A stretch of 64,000 bases of DNA, taken from positions 806,001 to 870,000 of the forward strand of contig NZ_SHMP01000003.1 in NCBI RefSeq assembly GCF_004217335.1. The letters run 5' to 3'. Under the pieces are notes generated by a model. That model saw nothing but the letters and a program-made list of their open reading frames with translations, was not told where the DNA came from and did no database searches. The position numbers and the translations under genes were made by a program. Positions 16,870 to 25,796 of this stretch are shown one piece after another. Numbering within the stretch: position 1 is the stretch's first letter; each line of letters opens with the position of its first letter. The DNA comes from Natrinema hispanicum (lineage in GTDB: Archaea; Halobacteriota; Halobacteria; Halobacteriales; Natrialbaceae).

Positions 16870-18035
16870 ACCGAAAGCTCCTCTCGTTACTTGGAGCTGT
16901 CGTATTAATCGCCCTCGCCGGCTGTGCCGCGCCATCGGCACCCGGCGGGCAAGCCAACGAGACGACCGAGGTCCCAAAAGAGTGGCCCGATCGGAAGGTC
17001 TTCGACGAAGACCTCCGCGAAGGCGAGTCGAAGAACAACTTCGAGTACCGGAACGCGACTGCCGGTGACGAGATGCAGTTCTCCCCCAAGGAGATGAACA
17101 ACTCGACGCTCCCCTCGAACGAACAGGAGCGCGAGATGGTTCTCTACGGGCGCGAACTCATGCGAAACACCTCCCAGGCAATGCCGGAACACGTCGGCAA
17201 CGAACTCTCCTGTGCCAGCTGCCACGGTGGCACTGACCCGCGCTATGGGATGACACAGGGGATGGTCGGGCAGGATATCGACATGATCCCGCTCGTGGGC
17301 ACCCACGCGGACCTACCGGAGTGGACGTCTCGGCGCGACCGAATGCGTGACTCGCGCCAGCGCCTGATGGGCTGTTTCGACCGGAGTATGAACTCCCAGA
17401 ACTCCACTGAGGGGACGCCAGCCTACGACAGCCGAGAAATGCAGGCGATGGAGGCGTACATGCAGTGGCTGAGCGAAGGCGTGCCAGTGAAGGGACAGCC
17501 CTACTGGTCACACCTGAACAAGCCCGACAGTGACGAGAAAAAGGCGATCGAAGAGGTCAACCCCGTCCGCGGTGCCGAACTCTACCTCGAGAACTGTGCG
17601 TCCTGTCACGGCGATGATGGACAGGGTATCGAGGGAAGTGCACCGCCACTGTGGGGGCCGGGCGCGTTCAACGACGGTGCCGGCATGAGCCGGATGTACA
17701 CCTCGGCCTCGTTCATCCGCGAGGCGATGCCGTACGGCACGCCACATACGGTCAGCGACTGGAGTGACGTCCAGGACATCGCCGGCTACATGAACGGCCA
17801 CGACCGTCCCGCATTCGTCGAGAAAGAGCAGGACTTCCCGACGTCCGGACCGCCGAAAGAGGGTATCTACTACCCACGGACGCAGGAAGAGCTTGGCTAC
17901 GACATGAACCCGATGCGCAAGAAACTCGAGATCGCCGGGATCCCGACCGGGACCGAATCGCTCAACGAGAGCGACATCCCCGACGACGTCGAGTACTACG
18001 ACCAGCCGCTTCGCAACGAATCGGTCGACGGCTAA
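16866..18035 (+). CDS. Diheme c-type cytochrome lipoprotein, TsdA/SoxA-like
   Basis: 389 residues. Lipoprotein signal peptide with lipobox LAGC (Cys20). Two haem c sites: CASCH at 116-120 and CASCH at 244-248. Between the hemes lies LMGCFDRSMN (Cys170), resembling the conserved Cys and RSMNG block of the thiosulfate dehydrogenase TsdA/SoxA group. Residues 230-313 form a second cytochrome c domain. It probably faces outside, anchored by lipid, and accepts or donates electrons. It lies inside the cytochrome c maturation locus, which would install its hemes. Thiosulfate oxidation is inference; a general diheme electron carrier is the alternative. Confidence 0.8.
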   Translation: MNRKLLSLLGAVVLIALAGCAAPSAPGGQANETTEVPKEWPDRKVFDEDLREGESKNNFEYRNATAGDEMQFSPKEMNNSTLPSNEQEREMVLYGRELMRNTSQAMPEHVGNELSCASCHGGTDPRYGMTQGMVGQDIDMIPLVGTHADLPEWTSRRDRMRDSRQRLMGCFDRSMNSQNSTEGTPAYDSREMQAMEAYMQWLSEGVPVKGQPYWSHLNKPDSDEKKAIEEVNPVRGAELYLENCASCHGDDGQGIEGSAPPLWGPGAFNDGAGMSRMYTSASFIREAMPYGTPHTVSDWSDVQDIAGYMNGHDRPAFVEKEQDFPTSGPPKEGIYYPRTQEELGYDMNPMRKKLEIAGIPTGTESLNESDIPDDVEYYDQPLRNESVDG

Positions 18036-18113
18036 GCCGTCGCCGATAGTCGCCGCGGATCCATCGGTATTGGATCCAGCACGTTCTTTTGGCTCGTGTT
18101 ATAACATCGCGTC

Positions 18114-18800
18114 ATGTTCGATGTGGCCGGACTCGTCGCTGTGTTCGTTGCAGGGACACTGACTGCACTGACGCCCTGTTGTCTCCCCATGATCCCGCCC
18201 CTTCTTGCGGGCAGTTCCGGCCATCGACTGCGACCGGTCGTGATCGTCGCAGGCAGTATCGTCTCGTTTACCGCGCTCGGCATCATCACGTCACTGCTCA
18301 GTTCCGTGACGCCGGAGACGCTCAGAGTCCCCTTCGTACTCCTGATCATCGCGTTTGGCGCGATCATGGCTGACGACGACCTTCACGACGCCTACACGAC
18401 CGCTGCGTCACGAATCACTGGCCCGGCATCGCGGGTGACGAGGAGCGTCGAGAACACACGGCATCCACTCGTCAGTGGCTTCGTCCTGGGCCTGTTTCTC
18501 GGCATCATCTGGCTCCCCTGTGTCGGCCCCGTCCTCGGCAGCGTCCTCGCGTACGTCGGCACGTCCGGTGACGTGACGCGGAGCGCGACGCTTTTGTTCA
18601 CGTACGGTGTCGGGTTCTCGGGCCCGTTGCTGGCCGTCGCCTACGGTGGCAAACGGGCGAGTACGCTGCTCACGACCCGTGTCCGTTCGCTCGAGCGGCC
18701 CGCGCTGGTCCGCCGAGTGAGCGGGTACGCGCTCGTTCTGACGGGCGTTGGCCTGTTGTTCGAACTCGATAAGGCGCTCTTGGCAGTGCTCGTCGGATAA
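18114..18800 (+). CDS. ccdA: CcdA-type transmembrane thiol reductant carrier
   Basis: 228 residues and about six membrane helices. Cysteines sit at the family positions: TPCCLPMIPPLL (Cys22/23) in the first helix and IIWLPCVGPVLG (Cys136) in the fourth. CcdA moves reducing equivalents from cytosolic thioredoxin to the outer CcmG-like thioredoxin that keeps apocytochrome cysteines reduced. It lies between the cytochrome gene and ccmC on the same strand, supporting this role. Confidence 0.9.
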   Translation: MFDVAGLVAVFVAGTLTALTPCCLPMIPPLLAGSSGHRLRPVVIVAGSIVSFTALGIITSLLSSVTPETLRVPFVLLIIAFGAIMADDDLHDAYTTAASRITGPASRVTRSVENTRHPLVSGFVLGLFLGIIWLPCVGPVLGSVLAYVGTSGDVTRSATLLFTYGVGFSGPLLAVAYGGKRASTLLTTRVRSLERPALVRRVSGYALVLTGVGLLFELDKALLAVLVG

Positions 18801-18843
18801 CGACTGGAAAAAAACTAAGTCAGGTGCTTTCAAGTACTGCGGT

Positions 18844-19566
18844 ATGCGTACGTTTTCGCGACAGCTCGCATCACTCATCCGGCTGCTTCGGTGGATCATG
18901 TGGAGTCGGGTCGTAAGATGGGGCGCGTTTGCGTTCGGTCTGACCTCGCTTGCACTCATCTTCAGCGTCGCCTCCCGAACCATGTACGGCATCGAACACG
19001 GGATCAACCTCATCGCATACTGGCACATCCCGCTGGCGTTTCTCACTGCGTCTGCGCTGTCGACGACGTTTATCGGGAGCCTGCTGTATCTCCGGTACGA
19101 CGGCCGATTCTGGAATCGCCTCGCTCACAGCGGCGGCGAAATCGGCTTTCTGTTCGCGACATTGACGCTCGCGACAGGGAGCATGTGGGGGCGGGTCGTG
19201 TGGAATTCCTGGTGGGAGTGGAGTGACATTCGACTCGTCACGTTTCTGATCGTCTGGCTGATCTATGCTGGCTACCTCGCCGTGTACGCCTCGACCGAAC
19301 GGGGAAGCGACGAGCGTTTCGCCGCTGTGTACGGCGTCGTCGCGTTCGTCACGGTCCCGATTACGTACACGGCCGGTCGACTCTGGTCGCCGACGTTTCA
19401 CGAGCCGACGATCGCGAACTCGAGTGTGAGTGCGAATATCGACCCAATGATCCTCGCGATTTCGTTTCTCGCGCTGGCGTTACTCTATATATACGTGCTA
19501 GCGATTCGCATCCGCGTCCATGAAATCGAAGATAAAATTATCCTTCAGAAAGAAGAGGTGCGGTAA
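18844..19566 (+). CDS. ccmC: Haem transporter/exporter CcmC
   Basis: 240 residues with six membrane helices. It contains the Trp-rich signature GSMWGRVVWNSWWEWSDIRLV, the CcmC/CcmF haem-handling motif, and a conserved His region (AYWHIPLAF). CcmC loads haem onto CcmE. The ATG at 18844 is preferred; the upstream in-frame extension falls in the ccdA coding region. A following ccmD-like frame starts 1 nt after its stop, completing the CcmCD pair. Confidence 0.9.
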   Translation: MRTFSRQLASLIRLLRWIMWSRVVRWGAFAFGLTSLALIFSVASRTMYGIEHGINLIAYWHIPLAFLTASALSTTFIGSLLYLRYDGRFWNRLAHSGGEIGFLFATLTLATGSMWGRVVWNSWWEWSDIRLVTFLIVWLIYAGYLAVYASTERGSDERFAAVYGVVAFVTVPITYTAGRLWSPTFHEPTIANSSVSANIDPMILAISFLALALLYIYVLAIRIRVHEIEDKIILQKEEVR

Positions 19567-19567
19567 G

Positions 19568-19684
19568 ATGGACACTCTTCTCCTCGCTGGATATGGATCC
19601 GTGTTCGTGGTGTTGTTCGGGTACCTGCTCTACATGCAGCGGCAGTTGCGTCGACTCGAACGCCAACTACAGGATCTGCAGTAA
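19568..19684 (+). CDS. ccmD: CcmD-like single-helix membrane protein
   Basis: 38 residues. One membrane helix (LLLAGYGSVFVVLFGYLLYM) is followed by a basic amphipathic tail with RRLERQLQDLQ. This is the standard CcmD plan: a short helix and a charged cytoplasmic coiled segment that holds CcmC and CcmE together. The ATG lies 1 nt after the ccmC stop, so the genes are translationally coupled. It is easily missed because of its size. Confidence 0.85.
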   Translation: MDTLLLAGYGSVFVVLFGYLLYMQRQLRRLERQLQDLQ

Positions 19685-19804
19685 TTGCTGACGTCGTAAT
19701 CGATTGAGACGCTGTCGGATGATTCGGGTTCTGCCGGGCTGAGTGGTACTGCTCGGCGTCCAACGTCGACTCGAAAAACGGAACGCGTTTGCAGCGAGCG
19801 TGCG

Positions 19805-21460
19805 TTAGACTGCGTCCGGGCCGGTCTTGCCGGTCCGGACCTGCATCGCGTCCTCGACGGGCATGACGAAGATCTTGCCGTCGCCGGGTTCGCCGGTCTC
19901 GGCGGCTCCGCGGATGGCGTCGACGACGTCGCCTGCTGGGATGTCGGCGACGACACACTCGATTTTGACCTTCTGGTGGAGGTCGACCGTGTACTCCTCG
20001 CCGCGCCACTGTCCTTTCTTGGCGGGCTGGGACCCTCGTCCGGAGACGTTGGTGACGGTCAGCGACGGTGCACCGACGCCAGCGAGGGCGGTTTTGATCT
20101 GGCCGAGGCGGTCGGGGCGGACGATCGCCGTGACCATCTTGATCTGTCCGTCGGTCGGCTCGCCCCCATCGGTACGAATGAGTTCGTCGGCGCTGCCGCC
20201 GTCGGTCGCGACGTCGGGCTGCCCGAACTCGGGGTAGGTGTCGACGCCGTGTTCGGAGACGTCGAGCCCGTCGCGTTCGTGGTCGGCCGAGACGCGAGCC
20301 TGGCCGGCCGCCTTGAACGCGTACCAGATAGTGGCCGTCGTCGCGATCGTCCAGGCGCTGATGAGAACGACGCCGGTGAGCTGTGCGACGAACGCGTTCG
20401 CGACGCTATCGACGACGCCCGGCGCGGCCACGAACGGGAACAGCAGCGTTCCGAGGATGCCAGCCGAGCCGTGGACGGGGAAGACTGCACACACGTCGTC
20501 GATCTTCAGGTACTGTTCGACGAACTCGAAGACCAGCGGCAGCTGTGCACCGGCGAGGCCGCCGACCACGAACGCCCCCCACCACGCGGCCGTGTCGGGG
20601 ATCGCTGTGATGCCGACCAGACCGGCCAGCAGGCCATTGGCGACGTACAGCGTGTCGACCTTGCCGGTCTTGAGCCAGGCGACGAGCCCGGCCCCCATCG
20701 CGCCGCAGGCCATCGAAATCGTCGTCGTCATCGCGACGCGGCCGAGCTGGTCGCCGAGGAAGACGCCGTTTTCCATATCGATGATCGCCGACGTGCCGAC
20801 GTTGAAGCCGTACCAGCCGAAGGCGAGGATCAACGTCCCGAGGACGGCGAAGGTCAGCGAGTGACCGGGAATGACGTTCGCGGTGCCGTCGCTGTTGTAC
20901 CGGTCCATGCGCGGACCGAGCACCCACGCGGCGGTGAGGCCGGCGATGCCGCCCATCCCGTGGACGATCATGCCGCCCGCGAAGTCAGCGAACGGCGTGC
21001 CAGTAATCGTCTCGATGTAGCCACCGGCCCACGTGAGCCCGGTGACGACGGGGTAGATGACCGCCGCCAGCAGGAACGTGTAGGTGACGTACGCACGGAG
21101 CTTTGCCCGCCCGGCGACGGCACCCGACACGATCGTCGCAGCGGTCATCGCGAAGACCGCGCCGTACAGCCAGTCCATCCAGCCGGCCGGATCGCTCTGG
21201 AAGCCGGGCGTAAAGCCGCTTCCAGCCACGACGCCCTCGATGCCGACGCCGATGAGGAAAAACACCGTCACGCCAACGCTCCAGGTCAGCAGGTTCTTCG
21301 TCAGCTGGTTCGCCACGTTCTTCGAGCGAACCTGCCCCGCCTCGAGCATGGCAAAGCCGGCGTGCATGAAGAAGATCAGGAACGTGGCGATCAGGATCCA
21401 CGTGTAGTTGATCGACTCCATCAGCAGCTCGGTCTCGGCCTGCAGGAGCGTCGCGTCCAT
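19805..21460 (-). CDS. amt: Ammonium transporter fused to a PII signal domain
   Basis: 551 residues. Residues 1-400 are an Amt/Rh channel with 11 helices and the pore twin histidines (IVHGMGG His168, FPVHGSAG His330). A linker rich in Asp/Gly (about 400-438) leads to a complete PII/GlnK domain (440-551): [21 protein letters not shown]-loop [12 protein letters not shown] with the conserved Tyr490, and [23 protein letters not shown] proteins normally dock on and close Amt under nitrogen sufficiency; here the regulator is tethered covalently. The ATG at 21460 was chosen because the 11 upstream residues are atypical. No separate glnK is adjacent. Confidence 0.92.
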   Translation of the reverse strand: MDATLLQAETELLMESINYTWILIATFLIFFMHAGFAMLEAGQVRSKNVANQLTKNLLTWSVGVTVFFLIGVGIEGVVAGSGFTPGFQSDPAGWMDWLYGAVFAMTAATIVSGAVAGRAKLRAYVTYTFLLAAVIYPVVTGLTWAGGYIETITGTPFADFAGGMIVHGMGGIAGLTAAWVLGPRMDRYNSDGTANVIPGHSLTFAVLGTLILAFGWYGFNVGTSAIIDMENGVFLGDQLGRVAMTTTISMACGAMGAGLVAWLKTGKVDTLYVANGLLAGLVGITAIPDTAAWWGAFVVGGLAGAQLPLVFEFVEQYLKIDDVCAVFPVHGSAGILGTLLFPFVAAPGVVDSVANAFVAQLTGVVLISAWTIATTATIWYAFKAAGQARVSADHERDGLDVSEHGVDTYPEFGQPDVATDGGSADELIRTDGGEPTDGQIKMVTAIVRPDRLGQIKTALAGVGAPSLTVTNVSGRGSQPAKKGQWRGEEYTVDLHQKVKIECVVADIPAGDVVDAIRGAAETGEPGDGKIFVMPVEDAMQVRTGKTGPDAV

Positions 21461-21934
21461 CAGGCGCTCACCTCGAGAGTCCACACACCGCACGCGCTAT
21501 CGATCGAATGATCGTGCTTTTCTCCTGCAATCAACACCGCATTCGTATTCCAAATCACGTTTCAACTCGTAGCTCTTGTAGCATTTAAGGATTATCGTTG
21601 TTGTTTGTCCAGAATACATCCTGTAATAGGCCCATGTGGACAAAGCTAAATTAGATATAATGTGTATAAGGGTCGCAGCGATGGAGGCTGTTTCCCGCTG
21701 CGGTTATATTTTACGCGTTTGTCAACGTCCTCGATCGTCGACGCACCGCATCAGCGGGGGAACAGCCGGGTCTCCTACCGTCGTCGTGGGGCATTTCGGC
21801 GGCCCGTCGCTCGCGCGCGGCAGATCTTGCCACCATGTGCTGTCGGCCGGATCTAATTTTGACATTCGTCTATCGAGCCGTCCCGAGTCGCAACTAACGG
21901 GCACCTCGCTGACGCACGACGGCGGCGATCGCCG
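21461..21934. other. Gene-free region with AT-rich promoter part and an inverted repeat
   Basis: 474 bp with no credible gene. The amt-proximal half (21520-21720) is AT-rich and probably carries the amt promoter. The hemB-proximal half is GC-rich and holds CGGATCTAATTTTGAC at 21848-21863, a perfect 16-bp inverted match to the end of hemB at 21969-21984, plus a palindrome at the hemB stop. Confidence 0.5.
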
Positions 21935-21935
21935 C
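21922..21935. terminator. Perfect 14-bp palindrome at the hemB stop
   Basis: GCGGCGATCGCCGC is fully self-complementary and abuts the hemB stop codon (21935-21937). It could form a compact hairpin or cruciform and help end the hemB transcript. There is no poly-T tract, so its terminator role is tentative. Confidence 0.35.
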
Positions 21936-22942
21936 TACAGTTGTCGTGCGACGTCTTCCGCGAAGTAGGTCAAAATTAGATCCGCACCGGCCCGTTTGAT
22001 CGACAGGAGCGACTCGAGCGCCACGGCCTCGAGATCGAGCCAGCCCTTCTCGGCGGCGGCATGCAGCATGGCGTACTCGCCGGAGACGTTGTAGGCTGCG
22101 ACGGGATGATCGAACTCCCGGCGGATGGCGCTGACGATGTCGAGATACGGCAGGGCGGGCTTGACCATCATGACATCTGCGCCCTCCTCGGCGTCGAGTC
22201 GGACCTCCCGCAGCGCCTCGCGGGCGTTTGCGGGGTCCATCTGGTAGTGTCGCCGGTTGCCAAACGAGGGTGCGCCGTCGGCTGCGTCCCGGAAAGGCCC
22301 GTAGAACGCGCTCTCGTACTTGGCCGCGTAGCTCATAATGGGGACGTGCTCGAATCCCGCCTCGTCTAACGCCGATCGGATCGCACCGACCATGCCATCC
22401 ATCATCCCACTCGGCGCGACCATGTCCGCGCCTGCGCGGGCGTGAGAGACAGCGATCTTCTCGAGCGCCGCGAGCGTCGCGTCGTTGTCGACGGTCATCG
22501 TCGGCTCACAGACTGGCCCATCCGCGAGCGCATCGCCGCGCAGTTCCTCCTCGAGTGGCCCGCAGTGGCCGTGGTCGGTGTATTCGCAGAGACAGACGTC
22601 GGTGATGACGTAGGCGTCGGTTTCGCTCGTCACCTGGCGCAGCGCCTCCTGAATGACGCCGTCGTCGGCCCAGGCGCGGGTTCCCTCGGGGTCTTTTGAT
22701 TCCGGAATGCCGAACAGCATGACCGCTTCGACGCCGGTCTCGAGGACTTCCTCGACACGGGCGACAGCATCGTCGATCGGCACCCGCTCGTGGCCGGGCA
22801 TCGATTCGATGGGGACGCGCTCGTCGGTCGTCGCGTCGACGAACACCGGGGCGATCAGGTCGGTCGGCTCGAGGCTCGTCTCGCTGACGAGGTCGCGAAC
22901 TCGGTCCTGCCGGAGTCGTCGCGGACGATGTGTGAGGTCCAT
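21935..22942 (-). CDS. hemB: Delta-aminolevulinic acid dehydratase (porphobilinogen synthase)
   Basis: 335 residues. It condenses two 5-aminolevulinates to porphobilinogen. Present: the zinc-site cysteines DVCLCEYTDHGHCG, the active-site lysines in MSYAAKYESAFYGPFRDA and VMMVKPALPYLD, and the C-terminal LESLLSIKRAGADLILTYFA. It therefore belongs to the zinc-dependent class. Start MDLTHRPRRLRQD at 22942 matches the family N-terminus. It supplies the substrate for HemC, encoded 14 kb away in this window. Confidence 0.95.
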   Translation of the reverse strand: MDLTHRPRRLRQDRVRDLVSETSLEPTDLIAPVFVDATTDERVPIESMPGHERVPIDDAVARVEEVLETGVEAVMLFGIPESKDPEGTRAWADDGVIQEALRQVTSETDAYVITDVCLCEYTDHGHCGPLEEELRGDALADGPVCEPTMTVDNDATLAALEKIAVSHARAGADMVAPSGMMDGMVGAIRSALDEAGFEHVPIMSYAAKYESAFYGPFRDAADGAPSFGNRRHYQMDPANAREALREVRLDAEEGADVMMVKPALPYLDIVSAIRREFDHPVAAYNVSGEYAMLHAAAEKGWLDLEAVALESLLSIKRAGADLILTYFAEDVARQL

Positions 22943-23033
22943 ACCGGAGTTACTGACGGAACGTGCAAAAGCGGTGCGTTCACGGGCGTCGTTCGAGTTG
23001 GGCCCCACTCGAGTGCCGATCGACTCCCAATGA

Positions 23034-23405
<372 letters not shown>

Positions 23406-23570
23406 TTATTCGGCGCGGTCGACGTCGACTTTCTCTTTGAGGCTCTCGAGCCCATCAGCTTCAGCGAGCTCCTGTAACCGCCCGCGGAAGTGTTCCTCGC
23501 AGAGACCGACTTTCAGTCCATCGGACTCGGCTGCGAAGGCAGCTTCGCGGTCACAGTAGTGGCAGTTCAT
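23406..23570 (-). CDS. Small zinc-ribbon-like protein (54 residues)
   Basis: Starts MNCHYCDREAAFAAESDG with a CxxC pair (Cys3, Cys6), followed by a C-x2-H segment (LCEEHFRG) that could complete a zinc site, then a charged helix. It resembles short haloarchaeal DUF6757-type proteins. It lies immediately 3' of the ferredoxin gene on the opposite strand, with adjacent stop codons. Function unknown; a zinc-stabilised adaptor is plausible. Confidence 0.75.
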   Translation of the reverse strand: MNCHYCDREAAFAAESDGLKVGLCEEHFRGRLQELAEADGLESLKEKVDVDRAE

Positions 23571-23614
23571 ACTCGGCCGTACGGGCCACGACGCATTGAA
23601 CCCTCCGCTCGCGG

Positions 23615-24403
23615 TCAGTTAGTACCGTCGGCTGTCAGTTCGAGGCGCTCGTAGGCCCCCCGGGAGAGCCCATCGATACCAAGGCGCTCGTTGTGTGCGT
23701 CGCTACCGCCGGTGGCGAGCAGATCGTGACGCTCGAGCGCGTGTTCGACTGGCGTGCGGTCGATGTCGCGACCGTACGGATACTGGAGTTCGACGGCGTC
23801 AAGGTCGGCCGTCAGTGCGAGTGCTTGCTCGGGATCGCGGTACCGCAACGGATGGGCAAGCGAGACGAGTCGACACGACTCGGCCAGTGCCGCCCGCCCC
23901 CGCTCGAACGATGGGACCTCACGTGGCACGTAACACGGACAGTCGGAGCCAATGAGGTGATCGAACGCGCCCTGATAGTCGTACTCGATAGTGGGATGGG
24001 CGTCGATCGCCCGCGCGATGTGTGGCCGTCCGAACCCGCTGTCGATCGTTACGCCGAGATCGACGCCTAGCCGCGACTCCACGCAGTCGACGATCGCCCG
24101 GCCGCGCTCCATGCGGTTTTCCTGGATCGACTCGAGGATCGCCTCGAGTTCTGCACTCGGCTCGAGGCCATAGCCCAGCAGATCGATTCGCTGGGAGGCG
24201 TCGGTCCCGACCCGTAACTCGATGCCGTGGATCAGCGTCACGCCGTCGCGTTCGACGACCGGGCCATCGAACGGCTGGACCCGGTCGTGGTCCGTCACCG
24301 CGACGACGTCGACGCCGTCACGACGCGCGACCTCGGGGACCGCCTCGAGTGGAAGGCTCCCGTCCGAGCGGGTAGTATGGACGTGTAAGTCCGCGTATGG
24401 CAT
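23615..24403 (-). CDS. PHP-domain phosphoesterase
   Basis: 262 residues. PHP motifs in order: YADLHVHTTRSDGS, VVAVTDHDRVQPF, LIHGIELRV, SLAHPLRYRD and GGSDAHNERLG. This subgroup includes enzymes hydrolysing 3',5'-nucleoside bisphosphates or short RNA/DNA 5' ends (YciV/TrpH-like). Substrate not provable here. It is only distantly similar to the PHP protein at 3204-3953. Divergent from the gene at 24570. Confidence 0.85.
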   Translation of the reverse strand: MPYADLHVHTTRSDGSLPLEAVPEVARRDGVDVVAVTDHDRVQPFDGPVVERDGVTLIHGIELRVGTDASQRIDLLGYGLEPSAELEAILESIQENRMERGRAIVDCVESRLGVDLGVTIDSGFGRPHIARAIDAHPTIEYDYQGAFDHLIGSDCPCYVPREVPSFERGRAALAESCRLVSLAHPLRYRDPEQALALTADLDAVELQYPYGRDIDRTPVEHALERHDLLATGGSDAHNERLGIDGLSRGAYERLELTADGTN

Positions 24404-24536
24404 ATCGTACCCGAACAGGGCCGCTCCTAAAGGCGTTTCTCCGGACCTGTACCGTCCTCGGACGAGAATATGTATGATATCTGTCTACTAGGCATATAAG
24501 GAACCTAGTGAGACTAGAAAACATGCATGGACAATG

Positions 24537-24545
24537 TTTATAATT
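24537..24545 (+). promoter_or_regulatory. TATA box of the gene at 24570
   Basis: TTTATAATT is centred about 29 bp before the ATG, the normal haloarchaeal distance from TATA to transcription start, predicting a leaderless mRNA. The surrounding region (24450-24569) is AT-rich. Confidence 0.6.
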
Positions 24546-24569
24546 ATCGTTCACGGATGATAGGGCGTA

Positions 24570-24857
24570 ATGCTGCTCAATGGCACCGGCGACGTCATCG
24601 ACGACCACGACTACCCCGCCACGACCGAGGAACTGATCGACGAATACGGGGACCGGACCCTCGAACTCCCCAACGGGTCCGAAACGGTCGGCGACGTACT
24701 CGCCCGCCTCGAGTCCGAAACCTTCGAGCACCCGGAAGACGCGCGTCTCGCCGTCTACTCTGCTGTCAGCAACAAGGCTGTCGGCCGCGTCGGCTACAGC
24801 GACCGTGACCCGACACCGGTCGGGAGTCCGTACTCGCCCGACGCCGTTTCCTTCTAA
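24570..24857 (+). CDS. Haloarchaeal DUF5789-like protein
   Basis: 95 residues, acidic, starting MLLNGTGDVIDDHDYPATTE. It carries the block LELPNGSETVGDVLARLESE and ends with VGRVGYSDRDPTPVGSPYSP. Members are short conserved haloarchaeal proteins of unknown function. The start is fixed by the TATA box 29 bp upstream. A palindromic repeat array begins just after its stop. Confidence 0.8.
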   Translation: MLLNGTGDVIDDHDYPATTEELIDEYGDRTLELPNGSETVGDVLARLESETFEHPEDARLAVYSAVSNKAVGRVGYSDRDPTPVGSPYSPDAVSF

Positions 24858-24858
24858 C

Positions 24859-24979
24859 CAAACTTTTTACGCGGGGTCCTCCCTCGCTGCGCTCGGTCGA
24901 ACCCCGCGCAAAAACTTTGATGAAAAAGGCCGAGCGCGCCAGCGGCGCGCTCGGTGAAACCGCTCGCGAAGCGAGCGGT
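24859..24979. repeat. Palindromic (REP-like) array downstream of the DUF5789-like gene
   Basis: Three successive inverted repeats: AACTTTTTACGCGGGGT pairing with ACCCCGCGCAAAAACTT; CCGAGCGCGC / GCGCGCTCGG; and ACCGCTCGC-GAA-GCGAGCGGT. Each can form a stem. Similar hairpin arrays are common after genes in haloarchaea. It may stabilise or terminate the upstream mRNA, and lies beside other repeat elements (25.2-25.9 kb). Confidence 0.65.
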
Positions 24980-24999
24980 ATGCTACTTCTATTGGCCGA

Positions 25000-25180
25000 T
25001 CAAACAGTATCGATAACTAGAATGCCGACCGTCTCGACGTCGGTCATCTCCTCGCGTTTGTCGTCTTTCAGATCGACCGTGATGACCGCGCCGTTCGGGT
25101 CTGGCTCCGGTGTGTCGACCGCTTCGATGGAGAGCCGTTCGCTGTGATCCTCGAGGACTGCTACACGCGTGGTTATACGC
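25000..25180 (-). pseudogene. 5'-truncated gene fragment
   Basis: The frame ending ...TRVAVLEDHSERLSIEAVDT... and VETVGILVIDTV has good haloarchaeal coding character for about 57 residues. Upstream of about 25180 it runs into the left end of an IS200/IS605-like remnant, and no start codon fits. The most likely reading is a gene whose 5' part was removed by the insertion and deletion. Family not recognised. Confidence 0.5.
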
Positions 25181-25185
25181 TGAAC

Positions 25186-25745
25186 AGGCGCAATACCACG
25201 GCGTTCACGCCGTGGATACGCGCCGTCACTCAATGATACGTTCCACCGACAATAGCATAGCCGAGTTTCCAATCCTAAACATTCAACTCACAGGAACCCC
25301 TACACAATGGCAAGGTCAGGTCGGAACGGAGCGGATTTCGAACGACCTTCGGAGGCGGCCTGTCCGCCCTCGTAACGAGGCAGTATCCGAAATGCCGACG
25401 CGGTGAACGCAAATCCACGAAGGGTTCGTCTTGTGCCCGTCGGCCTGAGCAAGCACGACGATACCTCCAAGTCTGTCAACGTGTCAGTGGCTCCCTGCTG
25501 GCAAAAACAACAACCGGGAGTCAATGACGCTGAGGATAGGAGTAACGGCGGTTTGGCACCGTCCTCAGAAATTGAAGATTTCTGATGGGCTGCACGAGAA
25601 ATCCGTTCTCATGAACGCCAGTCAGCCACCGACCACGACGACTGGGTTAGATGCAAACTCCCGTAAAGTGGCGGTATCCATGGTTGCAAACCTGAAACTC
25701 CCACCGCTCGGGATTCCTCCGCGTTCACGCGGAGGAGGATGTCAA
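25186..25745 (+). mobile_element. Internally deleted IS200/IS605-like remnant
   Basis: Both ends carry equivalent 20-nt hairpins with an 8-bp stem and the same TTCA loop: CCACGGCG-TTCA-CGCCGTGG (25196-25215) and CCTCCGCG-TTCA-CGCGGAGG (25716-25735). The right end finishes GAGGAGGATGTCAA, as in haloarchaeal IS1341-type elements. About 500 bp between contain only broken frames, with no TnpA or TnpB domain seen. It is therefore a decayed or miniature derivative. Boundaries are approximate. Confidence 0.55.
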
Positions 25746-25796
25746 GTGTTATTATCTCAGATCACAAATACGTACAACTCTCCCGTACTGGTTGTC

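Noticed and set aside
19976..21511. 511-codon open frame antisense to amt
   Set aside because: GC-rich shadow frame; very Arg/Asp/Gly-rich without domains, while the opposite strand encodes a full Amt-PII protein.
25186..25745. Intact TnpB gene
   Set aside because: No RuvC-like motif or zinc-finger CxxC pairs typical of TnpB are visible; only ends remain.
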